Assembly (NCBI GenBank): GCA_022566315.1
Contig: JADFJC010000007.1
Span: 1-61,787 of the forward strand
Direction: 5' to 3'
DNA: 61,787 bases
From: Planctomycetota bacterium
GTDB lineage: Bacteria; Planctomycetota; Phycisphaerae; Sedimentisphaerales; Anaerobacaceae
Shown here: one piece after another, positions 28,241 through 36,772 of the stretch
Position numbering within the stretch: the first letter of the stretch is position 1
How the letters are laid out: each line of letters starts with the position of its first letter
Program-made: the position numbers and the translations under genes
Notes under the pieces: generated by a model
What the model was told of the DNA's origin: nothing
The model's input: only the letters and a program-made list of their open reading frames with translations
Databases searched by the model: none

Positions 28241-30166
28241 TTATAGTTCGTGGTCGAGCTCCTCCCCGTAGCGGACGAGACGAGCACTGTTGAAGATGAC
28301 AATCAGTGAGCCGGCAAAATGCAAAGCCGCGGCATAGACCGCCGGCAGCCACCCCGCTGCTCCTGCCGTATCGCCGAGAATGACAAATAATATTCCAAAG
28401 CCGAGATTCTGAGTAATAACTTTTGTTGTTTTTCTTGAAAGCTGGACAAGGAAAGGCAGCCGCCTCAAGTCGTCGCTCATCAGGACAATCGACGCAGAAT
28501 TTATAGCCACGTCACTTCCGGCAGCACCCATAGCTATACCAAGGTCCCCCGCTGCCAAAGCAGGGGCATCGTTTATACCGTCGCCGACAACGACAACGGT
28601 ATGGCCATCTTTTTTTATCTGCTCGACAATAGCTAATTTGTCCTGAGGCAAACAATGTGCTTTGAAATCGGTACAATTCAACTCAGCAGCAACACGGCTG
28701 GCCACCTCATTCCGGTCGCCGGTAAGCATAGTTATCCTTTTTATGCCGATATCAAGCAGCTCCTTAATGGCTTCTCGGGCTTCGGGTCTGGTTTTATCCT
28801 GCAAACCAATCCAGCCCATGCACCTCGAATCTTTCGCCACATAAAGGGTGCTGAAGCCCTGCTCCTCGTGCAGAGCAGGGTCGGAAACGTTACTTATATC
28901 TACGTTGTTTTCCTTGAGGAAGGTATCTCTTCCGACATAAATTGTAGCTGAATCGACCACTGCAGTTACCCCTTTACCCGGGGTTTCCCGGAAGTTGTCC
29001 GTTGCGGGTAAAGAAAGGTTTGCCTCCTTTGCCACCTCATGCAGTGCCCTTGCAGCCGGGTGTTTACTCATCTGCTCGGCAGAGGCGGCGACGGCCAATA
29101 AATCTGCCGGCTCGACACCCTCAGCAGGCGTTAGTTTCGTTACATACAGCCGACCGGTCGTTACCGTCCCCGTTTTATCGATGACCATCGCTGTCATCTT
29201 GCCGGCAATCTCAAGGTCTGCGACGTTCTTTATCAGAATACCAAGGCGGGCAGAGGCCGAAATCGCAGCCACCATTGCCGTCGGGGTCGCCAGAATCAAC
29301 GCACAGGGACACGAGACAACAAGTATCGTAATGGCTCTATCGATATCACGGGTAAAAAATAAAACTATGCCGGCAACCATCAAAATCGTTGGTGTGTACC
29401 ATTTAACATAGCGGTCGATTATCCGCATAATCGGTATCTTTGTCTGCTCAGCCTGTATAATCAGCGACTGGACCTTGCCGAGAGTTGTATCTTTGCCGGC
29501 TTTGGTTACGGTAATATCCAGCACGCCGGTAAGGTTGTTCGTACCGGCGAAGACCTGCATCCCCGGGACCTTATCGACGGGCAGAGATTCACCCGTTATT
29601 GTTGCTTCATTGACGGAGCTGAGACCTTTTACAACTTCGCCGTCTGCTGATATGTTATCACCGGGACGAGCACGGATGCAATCGCCGGGCTTGAGACTGC
29701 TGACTTTCACTTCTCTTTCAGACCCATCACTGTCGATGAGGTTTGCCTTTGTTGGTGTGAGCTTTATCAACGATTCGATTGAGGCACGGGCCCCGAGGGC
29801 GGTGCGTGTTTCAATAAGCTCGCTCAAAAGCATAAAGCTTGCAACGATACCTGCGGTGACATATTTCTGCGTTGCAAAGGCAGCGATTATTGCCAGAGCC
29901 ACCAGCTCATCCATATGCATCTCTTTTTTTATAAGGCTCTTTATTGCGTGTAGAACAATGGGAGCACCGAGTAGTATTGCGCCGGCCATTGCAAAAAACT
30001 CAGCGTTGAAACTGCCGCTGCCGTAAATGAGTTTCGCAATACCGCTGTTTATCAGCAGCGTTCCGCCGGCCAATGTTCCTATCAGAGCTATACTTACGCG
30101 CATCTGCTTGCCGTGAGTGTGCTCGACGGCAATGTTATCCTTAAAATGTAAATGTTGGTGAGCCAT
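28241..30166 (-). CDS. P1B-type heavy-metal-transporting ATPase
   Basis: 641 residues. Visible motifs are the membrane metal site SCPCAL, phosphorylation site DKTGTVTTG, TGES in the actuator domain, the HP locus (SKHPAARAL) and the hinge GDGINDAPAL. There is no N-terminal HMA domain. Instead the first 20 residues hold several His (MAHQHLHF, VEHTHGK). The penultimate helix reads ALHFAGSLIV, close to the HEGG(T/S) site of P1B-4 pumps rather than the Lys/Asp pattern of ZntA. The exported ion could be Zn, Co, Cd or Fe. The gene sits between hflK-like and ABC genes, all in the same direction. Confidence 0.9.
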   Translation of the reverse strand: MAHQHLHFKDNIAVEHTHGKQMRVSIALIGTLAGGTLLINSGIAKLIYGSGSFNAEFFAMAGAILLGAPIVLHAIKSLIKKEMHMDELVALAIIAAFATQKYVTAGIVASFMLLSELIETRTALGARASIESLIKLTPTKANLIDSDGSEREVKVSSLKPGDCIRARPGDNISADGEVVKGLSSVNEATITGESLPVDKVPGMQVFAGTNNLTGVLDITVTKAGKDTTLGKVQSLIIQAEQTKIPIMRIIDRYVKWYTPTILMVAGIVLFFTRDIDRAITILVVSCPCALILATPTAMVAAISASARLGILIKNVADLEIAGKMTAMVIDKTGTVTTGRLYVTKLTPAEGVEPADLLAVAASAEQMSKHPAARALHEVAKEANLSLPATDNFRETPGKGVTAVVDSATIYVGRDTFLKENNVDISNVSDPALHEEQGFSTLYVAKDSRCMGWIGLQDKTRPEAREAIKELLDIGIKRITMLTGDRNEVASRVAAELNCTDFKAHCLPQDKLAIVEQIKKDGHTVVVVGDGINDAPALAAGDLGIAMGAAGSDVAINSASIVLMSDDLRRLPFLVQLSRKTTKVITQNLGFGILFVILGDTAGAAGWLPAVYAAALHFAGSLIVIFNSARLVRYGEELDHEL

Positions 30167-30218
30167 AATTTCGTATCTTGTTTATTCTTGTTGGAAGCTT
30201 TTAGCTAATTCTCGATTC

Positions 30219-31433
30219 TTATTCTTGCTGCGTCGTTTGCTCCTTGCTGACTCTTGGTTTTAAAGATGGATCCCTGTTTAGAAAGATTCGCCATTCTGCC
30301 CCCTTAGGAATGACAAATTTCTCATCAACATTGGCGAAAATGCGCTCCATCGCGTCCCGATAGATTTCATGAACGACAAGTTCCGGATGTTTGCGGTATT
30401 CGGGCAGCAATTGCCGGAGATACTCGGCATTGGCTCTGGCACTTGCCACGATTTTTGTCCGGTAGGCACGTGCCTCAGCGATTTTCTGCTGAGCTACGCC
30501 GGTGGCTCCAATAACGGCACTTTCAGCGTAAGTTCTGGCTTTGCTTATGGTCTGTTCGCTTCCCTGGCTTGCGCTGTGGGATGCCTGGAACGCTTCGTTA
30601 ATCTGCTGAGGCCAGGTTTTGTCTGTCAACTGCACTCGGACGACTTTTATGCCGCTTTCTATTGTGCCGAGTTTCTCCTGCAGCAATCCTCTGATATGTT
30701 CGGTTAAACGTGCGACCTGCTCGAACATAACATCATCAATAGTGTAATTAACCGTTGCAGTTACAATCGCATCCTCAAAGAGGTTTTGCAAAAGCGGTGT
30801 TATACTCTCTGTTATCGCATCAAAATAAATATCGCCGGGTTTTACGTCTTTGACGTAAACATTCTTAAAAAATCGTTCAGGGTCGTCAATCTGGTAGGTT
30901 AGCTGCCACTTGCAATGAACGATGTTGTAGTCGCTTCCGTCCGAACCGGATATAGCCTCATCCTGTTCTTCGCTTCGAGTAATACAATAACCGTCTTTTT
31001 TAGGGTCTAACGTTTCCAGGAACCGGGTCTTTTTGATAGAAGGCTCACTGAGCATATCTTCTTTTGTCTGGTAATACCAGAATGACCTTACGAGCAAATC
31101 TACCTTTTTCTCCACAGGGATTTTTACCATTATATCCACCGGATATGGGAATATCCAATACGGTCTGGTCCTGGGTTTGAGGACTCTGTTTTCACCTACT
31201 CCGCGAATCTTCCCAAATCGCAAAACAAGGGCCTTCTCGTCGGAGCCGACCGTCTTAAAGCCGGAGGCCAGAAAAGCAAAGATAAGCACAATCATTATCA
31301 CTTTCAGAATAATAAAGCTGATTCTCAGTGCTTCCGATAAGGACTTGCCGGCAACGTCAAGGTCTTCGGTCGCAGACTTATCCGGTGCCTGTGGTTGTAA
31401 ATCGTTATTACTTTGCTTATCTTCTTCTGTCAT
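30219..31433 (-). CDS. hflK: SPFH/band-7 protein, HflK-like
   Basis: 404 residues: a short cytoplasmic N-terminus, one transmembrane segment (ILKVIMIVLIFAFLASGF) and an SPFH domain starting VGSDEKALVLRFGK. A C-terminal Ala-rich coiled coil follows (AYRTKIVASARANAEYLRQLLPEY). In other bacteria HflK and HflC form a cage around the FtsH protease and modulate membrane protein degradation. It begins 1 nt after the end of the HflC-like gene. No ftsH is nearby. Confidence 0.85.
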   Translation of the reverse strand: MTEEDKQSNNDLQPQAPDKSATEDLDVAGKSLSEALRISFIILKVIMIVLIFAFLASGFKTVGSDEKALVLRFGKIRGVGENRVLKPRTRPYWIFPYPVDIMVKIPVEKKVDLLVRSFWYYQTKEDMLSEPSIKKTRFLETLDPKKDGYCITRSEEQDEAISGSDGSDYNIVHCKWQLTYQIDDPERFFKNVYVKDVKPGDIYFDAITESITPLLQNLFEDAIVTATVNYTIDDVMFEQVARLTEHIRGLLQEKLGTIESGIKVVRVQLTDKTWPQQINEAFQASHSASQGSEQTISKARTYAESAVIGATGVAQQKIAEARAYRTKIVASARANAEYLRQLLPEYRKHPELVVHEIYRDAMERIFANVDEKFVIPKGAEWRIFLNRDPSLKPRVSKEQTTQQE

Positions 31434-31434
31434 A

Positions 31435-32325
31435 CTATTTCAGTTCCAGGGACGGAATTTCTCGCAACAGTTTGAAAGGTTCCGAATCGTCGCGAATAAC
31501 AATAGTTGTACGTTCCTTCAGTATCTTTTCTAAAGCTTCGATATTCCGCAGAAACATTGCAAGTTCAGGTTCTTCTTCAAGAAGCTTGTAGTATTTGGCG
31601 GCTTCGGCGTCCCCCTGGCCTCGTATGGCCTTGGCTCTTGCCTCCGCAGCGGCCAGCAGTTCGGTCTTTTTCAAATTGGCATCTGCTCTTATCTTGGTTG
31701 CTTCGGCCTCTCCACGGGCGATAGTGGCTTCGGTCCTGCGATTTCTCGCGGCCTTCATCCGTTCAAAAACTTTCACCGTAACATCTTTACTGACCTTTAG
31801 CTGCTTTATGCCGAGGGTTTTAATTTCAATCCCGTATTCGTCGCTGAGGGTTTGTTCAAGATCGGCGAGCATTTCCGCTTCAATCTGCTTAAATTTTATT
31901 TTCGCCGCGTCGCTGTTTACAAATTCACCGAAGGAATGCTGCCCGATGACTCTGTTTTGAGTATCGGTAATCTGGCTGTACAGTTTAACTTCAGCTTCCT
32001 TGACAGTCCCAACGGAATTTAAGAATTTCAAAGGCTCGGCAATCCTCCATACCACATAAGTATTTACGATAATTGGCACAGCACCTTTGGTCGTTGTCTC
32101 GCCGAGGTCGGCCTCAAAAACCTGCATCCGCGAGTCAAACTTGTGCACACGCTCTATCGGGGCAGGCCACTTGAAATACAGTTTTGGTTCTGTAATTTCA
32201 CGTACAGGTTTGCCAAATCTTGTTACCAGGGCAGATTCGGTCTCTCTGACCTGAAACGTAATAAGATACAAACCCATAACTACGGCTACTAATGCGATAA
32301 AAATTGTGATGGCTATATTTTTCAT
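31435..32325 (-). CDS. hflC: SPFH/band-7 protein, HflC-like
   Basis: 296 residues, the usual HflC length. It has an N-terminal membrane anchor (ITIFIALVAVVMGLYLI), the SPFH domain (ETESALVTRFGKPV) and the ARGEAEATKIRADANLKK coiled coil. Its start codon overlaps the stop of the large upstream SPFH gene (TAATG), and its end abuts hflK. The order HflC then HflK is the reverse of the E. coli operon. Confidence 0.88.
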   Translation of the reverse strand: MKNIAITIFIALVAVVMGLYLITFQVRETESALVTRFGKPVREITEPKLYFKWPAPIERVHKFDSRMQVFEADLGETTTKGAVPIIVNTYVVWRIAEPLKFLNSVGTVKEAEVKLYSQITDTQNRVIGQHSFGEFVNSDAAKIKFKQIEAEMLADLEQTLSDEYGIEIKTLGIKQLKVSKDVTVKVFERMKAARNRRTEATIARGEAEATKIRADANLKKTELLAAAEARAKAIRGQGDAEAAKYYKLLEEEPELAMFLRNIEALEKILKERTTIVIRDDSEPFKLLREIPSLELK

Positions 32326-34385
32326 TATTTGCTGCTCTCCTCAAAACCACCTATGTCATATAGACTTGGCGTCAGTTTTTCCTCAAGATCAATTATGATA
32401 ATCGGCTTATCGTTCGGGTCGGCAACCACGACGTATTTTCGTATATTCTTCAGGGCCTCTTCGAGCATATTTAATCTAAGCATGCGTTTGTAAATATCTT
32501 TCGCCGCCCTGTATGCTTTGAGCTGACTGGCAAACCTCTCGCCCGTTGCTTTTGCAAGTATGGCTCTTTCAAAGGCATAGCTTTGTGATTCTCTTATGAC
32601 CCTGATGATATCGCCCCTGGCATTTTCAAGGGCTGTATCCAGCTCATTACCAAGCTTTTCCACATCTTCTATGTTATTTGTGTTTTCGGCCTGCTGATAT
32701 TTTGCTGCAAGGCCGTAAAGCTCATCGGCAGCCTTCACTGAACCTACAAGTGCGCTCAAAGTCTTGTTTCTCTCTGCCTGGGCCTGGAGGATAAGTGCCT
32801 GTTCCTTTTGAACGGCGCCGACAACTGCCTGATAATCCGCTGCTACTTCAGGCGGCGGGTGAAGGCCCTGCAGGCCCAGAAATACGATTTCAATACCCAG
32901 CCCCGCTTCGTTTGCAGCGTTCTGAACATTCTCAGTTAAAACCCTCTTGGCGTATGCCCTGCCTGCTCCAAACAAACTCTGCTCAAGGTCGGTTTCATCA
33001 TCAACTTCTATCTTCGCGCTGGCCGCGAATTTGGTCAGTTCCCGGTAACAAATGGCCTCGAGCCGTTTTTCCGGTTCGTTGTGATTGTAGATAAAAGAAT
33101 ACAAATCCTTCACCCTGTATTGAACAGGAACGGCAGCCATAATAAGGCTCACCGGCACGGCTGATTCGTCGGATGCGGCGCTTGTTTGTTTACTGGCAAC
33201 GAGCAAGTGGTGTTCTTCTTCATAGTGCTCTTCGCCCCACAGTAATGGGCCATAACCCACTTTATCGGTATCCTTTTTCGGCCTGGGGACAAAGCCGATA
33301 TTAAGCTCCATAATTTTCTTGGTCGGATACTTATAAGCGATATCTATCGGCCAGGGCCATTTGAAGGCCAGTCCGGGGCCGATGAGCCGAACATCATTGG
33401 CATTGTTTACGGGATTGCCGAAACGTTCTATTATCGCCTCCTCATTGGGAGCTACTACAACGATACAGCTTAACAAATATAGCGAAACGGCGGCAAACAA
33501 AACCAAAGGTGCTATCGCTTTTTCGAGTAGTTTATAAAACCATGTTTGAGAGACCTTAAAGCCAAACTGATAGTCAATGGCACTTGCGACACTGCGGAAT
33601 ATTCCGCCCGGCTCATTTATAATTCCCAACAATCTGCTGTCAAAGGCGCTTCTGCTGTATATGCCTTTTAGTCTCGGACGGTATATGTCGAAGATTAGAT
33701 TCAAAGCGGTTTCTGCTCCAATGACAACAAGCAGAATCGGGACAATCCAGCCGATTACGTTTACCACGATGAAAAACTTGAATTGTGCCAATGCCAAACC
33801 TATTGCCAGAGCAAAACACAAGACAGCTATACCTAACAGACAGCTGCCCCCTGCCCTTAACGGCTTCCACTCCGGCTGAGCTGACAAGCCGGTAGCATAG
33901 CGGGAGATTAAAAAGCTGATGAACGCAATGGCCGTCATACCAATTGCGCAAAGCAGCGGTTGTTGCGGTTTCCCTTCAAGACCGGTCAGAATAGTTTTTA
34001 ATAAATACAGTCCGAGACCTATTTGATAAGCAGCGATTAGTGCTGAGAATATAGGAATGAACCATTTTTCGAGTATTTGCAGGCGGCGTTGAGCGGCGGC
34101 AAATAAACCGGCACGTTCACTACTGGCTTGAAAAATTGTCGAGGCCTTTTCGTCCTTGCCCAATTGGCTCATATCGAGCCTTTCCTGCTCGGCTAAGGCA
34201 CGCTGATGGAACTGTAAGCATAAGACCAGCCAAATCAAAGCGGACGAGAGTATCAGCCAGCTAACCGCAGATACAGCAAAAAAACCGCTCCATCGGCCTA
34301 AGAAAAAGGCAATGCCGAAAAAGACCACGCTCAAAATCAAAGATACAACCGCTATGTGTTCAGGGCGTTTGGATGATACTGTCAT
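32325..34385 (-). CDS. Large polytopic SPFH/band-7 protein
   Basis: 686 residues, more than twice the size of a normal SPFH protein. The first 310 residues hold several hydrophobic segments, including LSVVFFGIAFFLGRWSGFF, IPIFSALIAAYQIGLGLYLL and AVSLYLLSCIVVV. An SPFH domain follows (VAPNEEAIIERFGNPV) and then a long coiled coil (AVVGAVQKEQALILQAQAE). It is the first gene of a three-gene SPFH unit and overlaps hflC by one base. It may organise the HflK/C-like assembly in the membrane, which is inference from order. Confidence 0.8.
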   Translation of the reverse strand: MTVSSKRPEHIAVVSLILSVVFFGIAFFLGRWSGFFAVSAVSWLILSSALIWLVLCLQFHQRALAEQERLDMSQLGKDEKASTIFQASSERAGLFAAAQRRLQILEKWFIPIFSALIAAYQIGLGLYLLKTILTGLEGKPQQPLLCAIGMTAIAFISFLISRYATGLSAQPEWKPLRAGGSCLLGIAVLCFALAIGLALAQFKFFIVVNVIGWIVPILLVVIGAETALNLIFDIYRPRLKGIYSRSAFDSRLLGIINEPGGIFRSVASAIDYQFGFKVSQTWFYKLLEKAIAPLVLFAAVSLYLLSCIVVVAPNEEAIIERFGNPVNNANDVRLIGPGLAFKWPWPIDIAYKYPTKKIMELNIGFVPRPKKDTDKVGYGPLLWGEEHYEEEHHLLVASKQTSAASDESAVPVSLIMAAVPVQYRVKDLYSFIYNHNEPEKRLEAICYRELTKFAASAKIEVDDETDLEQSLFGAGRAYAKRVLTENVQNAANEAGLGIEIVFLGLQGLHPPPEVAADYQAVVGAVQKEQALILQAQAERNKTLSALVGSVKAADELYGLAAKYQQAENTNNIEDVEKLGNELDTALENARGDIIRVIRESQSYAFERAILAKATGERFASQLKAYRAAKDIYKRMLRLNMLEEALKNIRKYVVVADPNDKPIIIIDLEEKLTPSLYDIGGFEESSK

Positions 34386-34456
34386 TTTCTATCCCGGTTA
34401 TATAATCCGAACAAAAAAACCACAGGCACAGTATTCATTTAATATCTGTGTAGCTC

Positions 34457-34485
34457 TTTACAAGTTTCAAGTTGTGTAATATAAC
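34457..34485 (+). promoter_or_regulatory. Predicted sigma-70-type promoter of the orphan ABC-2 permease
   Basis: TTTACA (34457-34462) and TATAAC (34480-34485) are separated by exactly 17 nt. They lie in the divergent spacer 34386-34589 and would give a leader of about 100 nt before the permease gene. Consensus match only. Confidence 0.45.
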
Positions 34486-34589
34486 AATAAACGTTATTTT
34501 GGTATAGGAACAATTGTAAAAAAATTTAAGCTTTAGTATAAAACCAAAATCGCGATGTCTTGGCAGCCGGCGCGAGTTGGTAGTGAAAG

Positions 34590-35552
34590 ATGAATAAGTT
34601 ATTTACAATAGCGAAAAATACCTTCATAGAAATCCTGAGACAACCCGTCTATGCCATAATCATTGTTGCCGCCTTGTTTTTATTCTTTATAAGTCCTTCT
34701 TTAACGATGTACACAATGAGCGACGACAACAAACTCTTGCGCGAGATAGGACTATCTACGCTGTTTTTGTCCAGCTTGTTCATTGCAATATTTTCCGCTT
34801 CCGGCGCTGTGGCCCAGGAGTTGGAAAATAAGACTATAATGACCGTCCTGACCAAACCTGTCCAGCGTCCGATATTCATTATTGCGAAATTTTTCGGTGT
34901 AGCTGCTGCCGTGGTTCTGGCGCATTATATTTGCACTATCGCCCTGCTGATGGCGATTAGACACGGCGTACTTGAAACGGTAAATGACGCGCACGACTGG
35001 ACGGTTCTGGCTACGGCAGCGGTTGTCATCCTCGTAACGTTTCTACTAAGTGCTTTTTTCAACTACGCTTATGATTGGAAATTCTCATCGACAGCCATCG
35101 TTTTGACCGGCATATTCGCTACATTAGGCATCGTGTTCCTGGTGTTCATTGACCGGCAGTGGCAGTTTAATCCCAAGAATAATGGTATAAACACAGTGGA
35201 TATTTACGGCTCGGTATTACTGCTGTTGGCTGCAATAATAATTGTGGCTCTGGCAGTCGCACTTTCCGCCAGGTTCAACATTGTGGTAACGCTCTCGGCC
35301 TGTATCGGGATTTTTTTGTTGGGTCTGGTAAGCGATTATGCGTTCGGCAGATTTGCCGAAACACATTTGTGGGCCAAAATAGGCCGAATTTTGGTGCCGA
35401 ATCTACAGGTTTTCTGGATTAGCGACGCCATTTACGAGGGCAGCCAGGTCCCTGTAAAATATATCGTGATAAGTGCTTCTTACGCCTTGTGCTACACAAC
35501 AGCTATACTTGCATTGGCCATTGCCCTGTTCCAACGCCGTCAGGTAGGGTAA
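34590..35552 (+). CDS. ABC-2 type permease without an adjacent ATPase
   Basis: 320 residues with about six transmembrane helices. The N-terminal half (TIAKNTFIEILRQPVYAIII, then ELENKTIMTVLTKPVQRPIF) is similar in layout to the permease at 25628-26989, including the TVLTKP/TVITKP motif. No ATP-binding subunit gene is next to it, so it may share the ATPase encoded at 26982-28229 or use one from elsewhere. It is transcribed divergently from the SPFH unit. Confidence 0.8.
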   Translation: MNKLFTIAKNTFIEILRQPVYAIIIVAALFLFFISPSLTMYTMSDDNKLLREIGLSTLFLSSLFIAIFSASGAVAQELENKTIMTVLTKPVQRPIFIIAKFFGVAAAVVLAHYICTIALLMAIRHGVLETVNDAHDWTVLATAAVVILVTFLLSAFFNYAYDWKFSSTAIVLTGIFATLGIVFLVFIDRQWQFNPKNNGINTVDIYGSVLLLLAAIIIVALAVALSARFNIVVTLSACIGIFLLGLVSDYAFGRFAETHLWAKIGRILVPNLQVFWISDAIYEGSQVPVKYIVISASYALCYTTAILALAIALFQRRQVG

Positions 35553-35574
35553 TTTCCGTTGCTCGCCGCCCGGG

Positions 35575-36039
35575 TCACGAGCGACGAGAGACAGTTTTCA
35601 CGACTGCAATCTCATCGCAATTTTGCTGCTTCGGGCACTTCGCACAATCGCTCCAGACCTTCATCGGCAGCGTCTCTTTTTTGACTATCTCAAAGCCCAA
35701 TTTTTCAAAAAAGTCCGGCTCAAGCGTAAGCGCAAAAATCCTCGGCACACCGAGCAGGCCGGCCTGTTCAAGAGCAGCGGCTACTAACATCTTACCGGTA
35801 CCCTTTTCTTTGTTTGCTTCATCGACCGCCAACGATTTTATTTCCGCCAGGTCAGACCAGATAATCTCCAGCGCACAGCAGCCAACTACACCGCCATTGA
35901 GTTCAGCCACGGTGAAGGCCTGCAGGTTCTCATAAATATCCGCCATTGAGCGAAACAGCATCCTGTCCCGCTCGGCATAGGAACTAATAAGAGCGTTAAT
36001 TCTCTTAGCATCCGAAATTTTCGCACTGCGTATATTCAT
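35575..36039 (-). CDS. GNAT N-acetyltransferase, short ArgA-like
   Basis: 154 residues with the GNAT fold. The acetyl-CoA region is IKSLAVDEANKEKGTGKMLV and the late strand is ALTLEPDFFEKLGFEIV. A C-terminal Cys cluster (DCAKCPKQQNCDE) is typical of the short ArgA-like N-acetylglutamate synthase group. It may therefore start arginine synthesis, though no arg genes are adjacent. It converges on the permease gene with a 22-nt spacer. Confidence 0.8.
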   Translation of the reverse strand: MNIRSAKISDAKRINALISSYAERDRMLFRSMADIYENLQAFTVAELNGGVVGCCALEIIWSDLAEIKSLAVDEANKEKGTGKMLVAAALEQAGLLGVPRIFALTLEPDFFEKLGFEIVKKETLPMKVWSDCAKCPKQQNCDEIAVVKTVSRRS

Positions 36040-36046
36040 AAATAAT

Positions 36047-36067
36047 AGCGTATAGCGTATAGCGTAT
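36047..36067. repeat. Three tandem copies of a 7-bp unit
   Basis: AGCGTAT is repeated three times just upstream of the acetyltransferase start. Related CGTAT-rich strings occur near 37326 and 48411, so it is probably one of the short sequence motifs scattered through spacers in this genome. Confidence 0.8.
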
Positions 36068-36120
36068 AGGAGCCGATTATATCCCGAGTTGCTTTTTGAT
36101 TAGTCGGACCAGTGAGTTTT

Positions 36121-36270
36121 TTATTTCAGCATCATACGGTAGGCGTCAATTATATTTTCCTTTAGTTCCTCTACGGTTTTGCCCTGGCTGAAGACGCCCG
36201 GAATTTCCTTTAATTTTCCTACGAACCAGCTATCATCCTGCCAGTATTCAAGAGTAAAGAATCTTTTCAT
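36121..36270 (-). CDS. Small HicB-like antitoxin, orphan
   Basis: A 49-residue product beginning MKRFFTLEYWQDDSWFVG and ending DAYRMMLK. The pattern of aromatic strand, (Y/W)xxRLKE(I/V)PGVFSQG turn and ENI-DAY helix is that of HicB partial RNase H-fold antitoxins. No hicA is adjacent. An alternative frame beyond the stop continues AEIKNSLVRLIKKQLGI, so a frameshift may have shortened the original protein. A working antitoxin, a solitary regulator or a remnant are all possible. Confidence 0.6.
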   Translation of the reverse strand: MKRFFTLEYWQDDSWFVGKLKEIPGVFSQGKTVEELKENIIDAYRMMLK

Positions 36271-36411
36271 TTTTTATTCCTTTCGTCGTCAACGTATAAA
36301 CTATTAGCAGCCTTATAATACATCTATATAGCCAATTGTATCAAATTTGGTCTAATCTGCCAGCAAAAATAACCACGGATTGCACAGTTTGTTTTGCCGA
36401 CGACAAACTGC

Positions 36412-36440
36412 TTTACACTCCTGCCTATTTTGGGTATAAT
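36412..36440 (+). promoter_or_regulatory. Strong predicted promoter placing transcription start at the PIN start codon
   Basis: TTTACA (36412-36417), a 17-nt spacer and a perfect TATAAT (36435-36440). The expected transcription start is about 36447, next to the ATG at 36448, so the mRNA would be leaderless. Confidence 0.6.
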
Positions 36441-36447
36441 ACTATTG

Positions 36448-36606
36448 ATGCAAAAGTTTCATATTTACATTGAAACCAGTGTTTGGAGCTTTGTTTTCGC
36501 TGAAGATGTGCCGGACTATCAAGCCGACACTTTAGAGTTCTTTGAACTCTGTAAAAAACGGGCATTTGAACCATATATCTCCGGAGCAGTTTTAAGTAAT
36601 GACTAA
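36448..36606 (+). pseudogene. Truncated PIN-domain (VapC-like) toxin gene
   Basis: 52 residues starting MQKFHIYIETSVWSFVFAED, the first strand of a PIN nuclease with the usual Y(I/L)ETSVWS motif. PIN proteins of this type are about 130-170 residues, and here the frame ends after GAVLSND, before the central acidic residues. It therefore lacks most of the active site and is probably broken. It has a strong promoter, and its stop overlaps the next start (ATGACTAA). Confidence 0.65.
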
Positions 36607-36772
36607 ATCTCATGAAAGCAAAATGCTCAGCCAGGTACGCCGCTGGCGAAAAAAGGTCTATCAGGCAGACAAGGCGAAACCTTTATCCGAACGGGCGAAG
36701 GAGGATGAAAAAGTCGCCCAGGAATTCGGCCTGCCCTTAGTTCAGACACACAAGCTCAGCCCTGACCGCTGA
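36599..36772 (+). CDS. 57-residue basic ORF overlapping the PIN fragment, possible antitoxin partner
   Basis: A frame of 57 codons opens at ATG 36599, inside the last codons of the PIN fragment, and ends at TGA 36772. The product (MTKSHESKMLSQVRRWRKKV...LPLVQTHK) is highly charged. It resembles in style the short, charged proteins that accompany PIN toxins, though here it follows rather than precedes the PIN gene. The 8-base overlap suggests translational coupling. I do not recognise it with certainty. Confidence 0.45.
   Translation: MTKSHESKMLSQVRRWRKKVYQADKAKPLSERAKEDEKVAQEFGLPLVQTHKLSPDR

Noticed and set aside
28230-28352. N-terminal extension of the ABC ATPase (41 residues)
   Set aside because: It lies inside the metal ATPase gene and its residues (Cys/Arg-rich) match no ABC protein. 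ATG 28229 gives the normal N-terminus.
34386-34589. Search for a sigma-54 promoter as target of the NtrC-like regulator
   Set aside because: No GG-N10-GC core with the usual TGGCAC/TTGC context was found here or upstream of other genes in the window.
36046-36068. Three short tandem units as a CRISPR array
   Set aside because: The units are 7 bp with no spacers and no cas genes are nearby.
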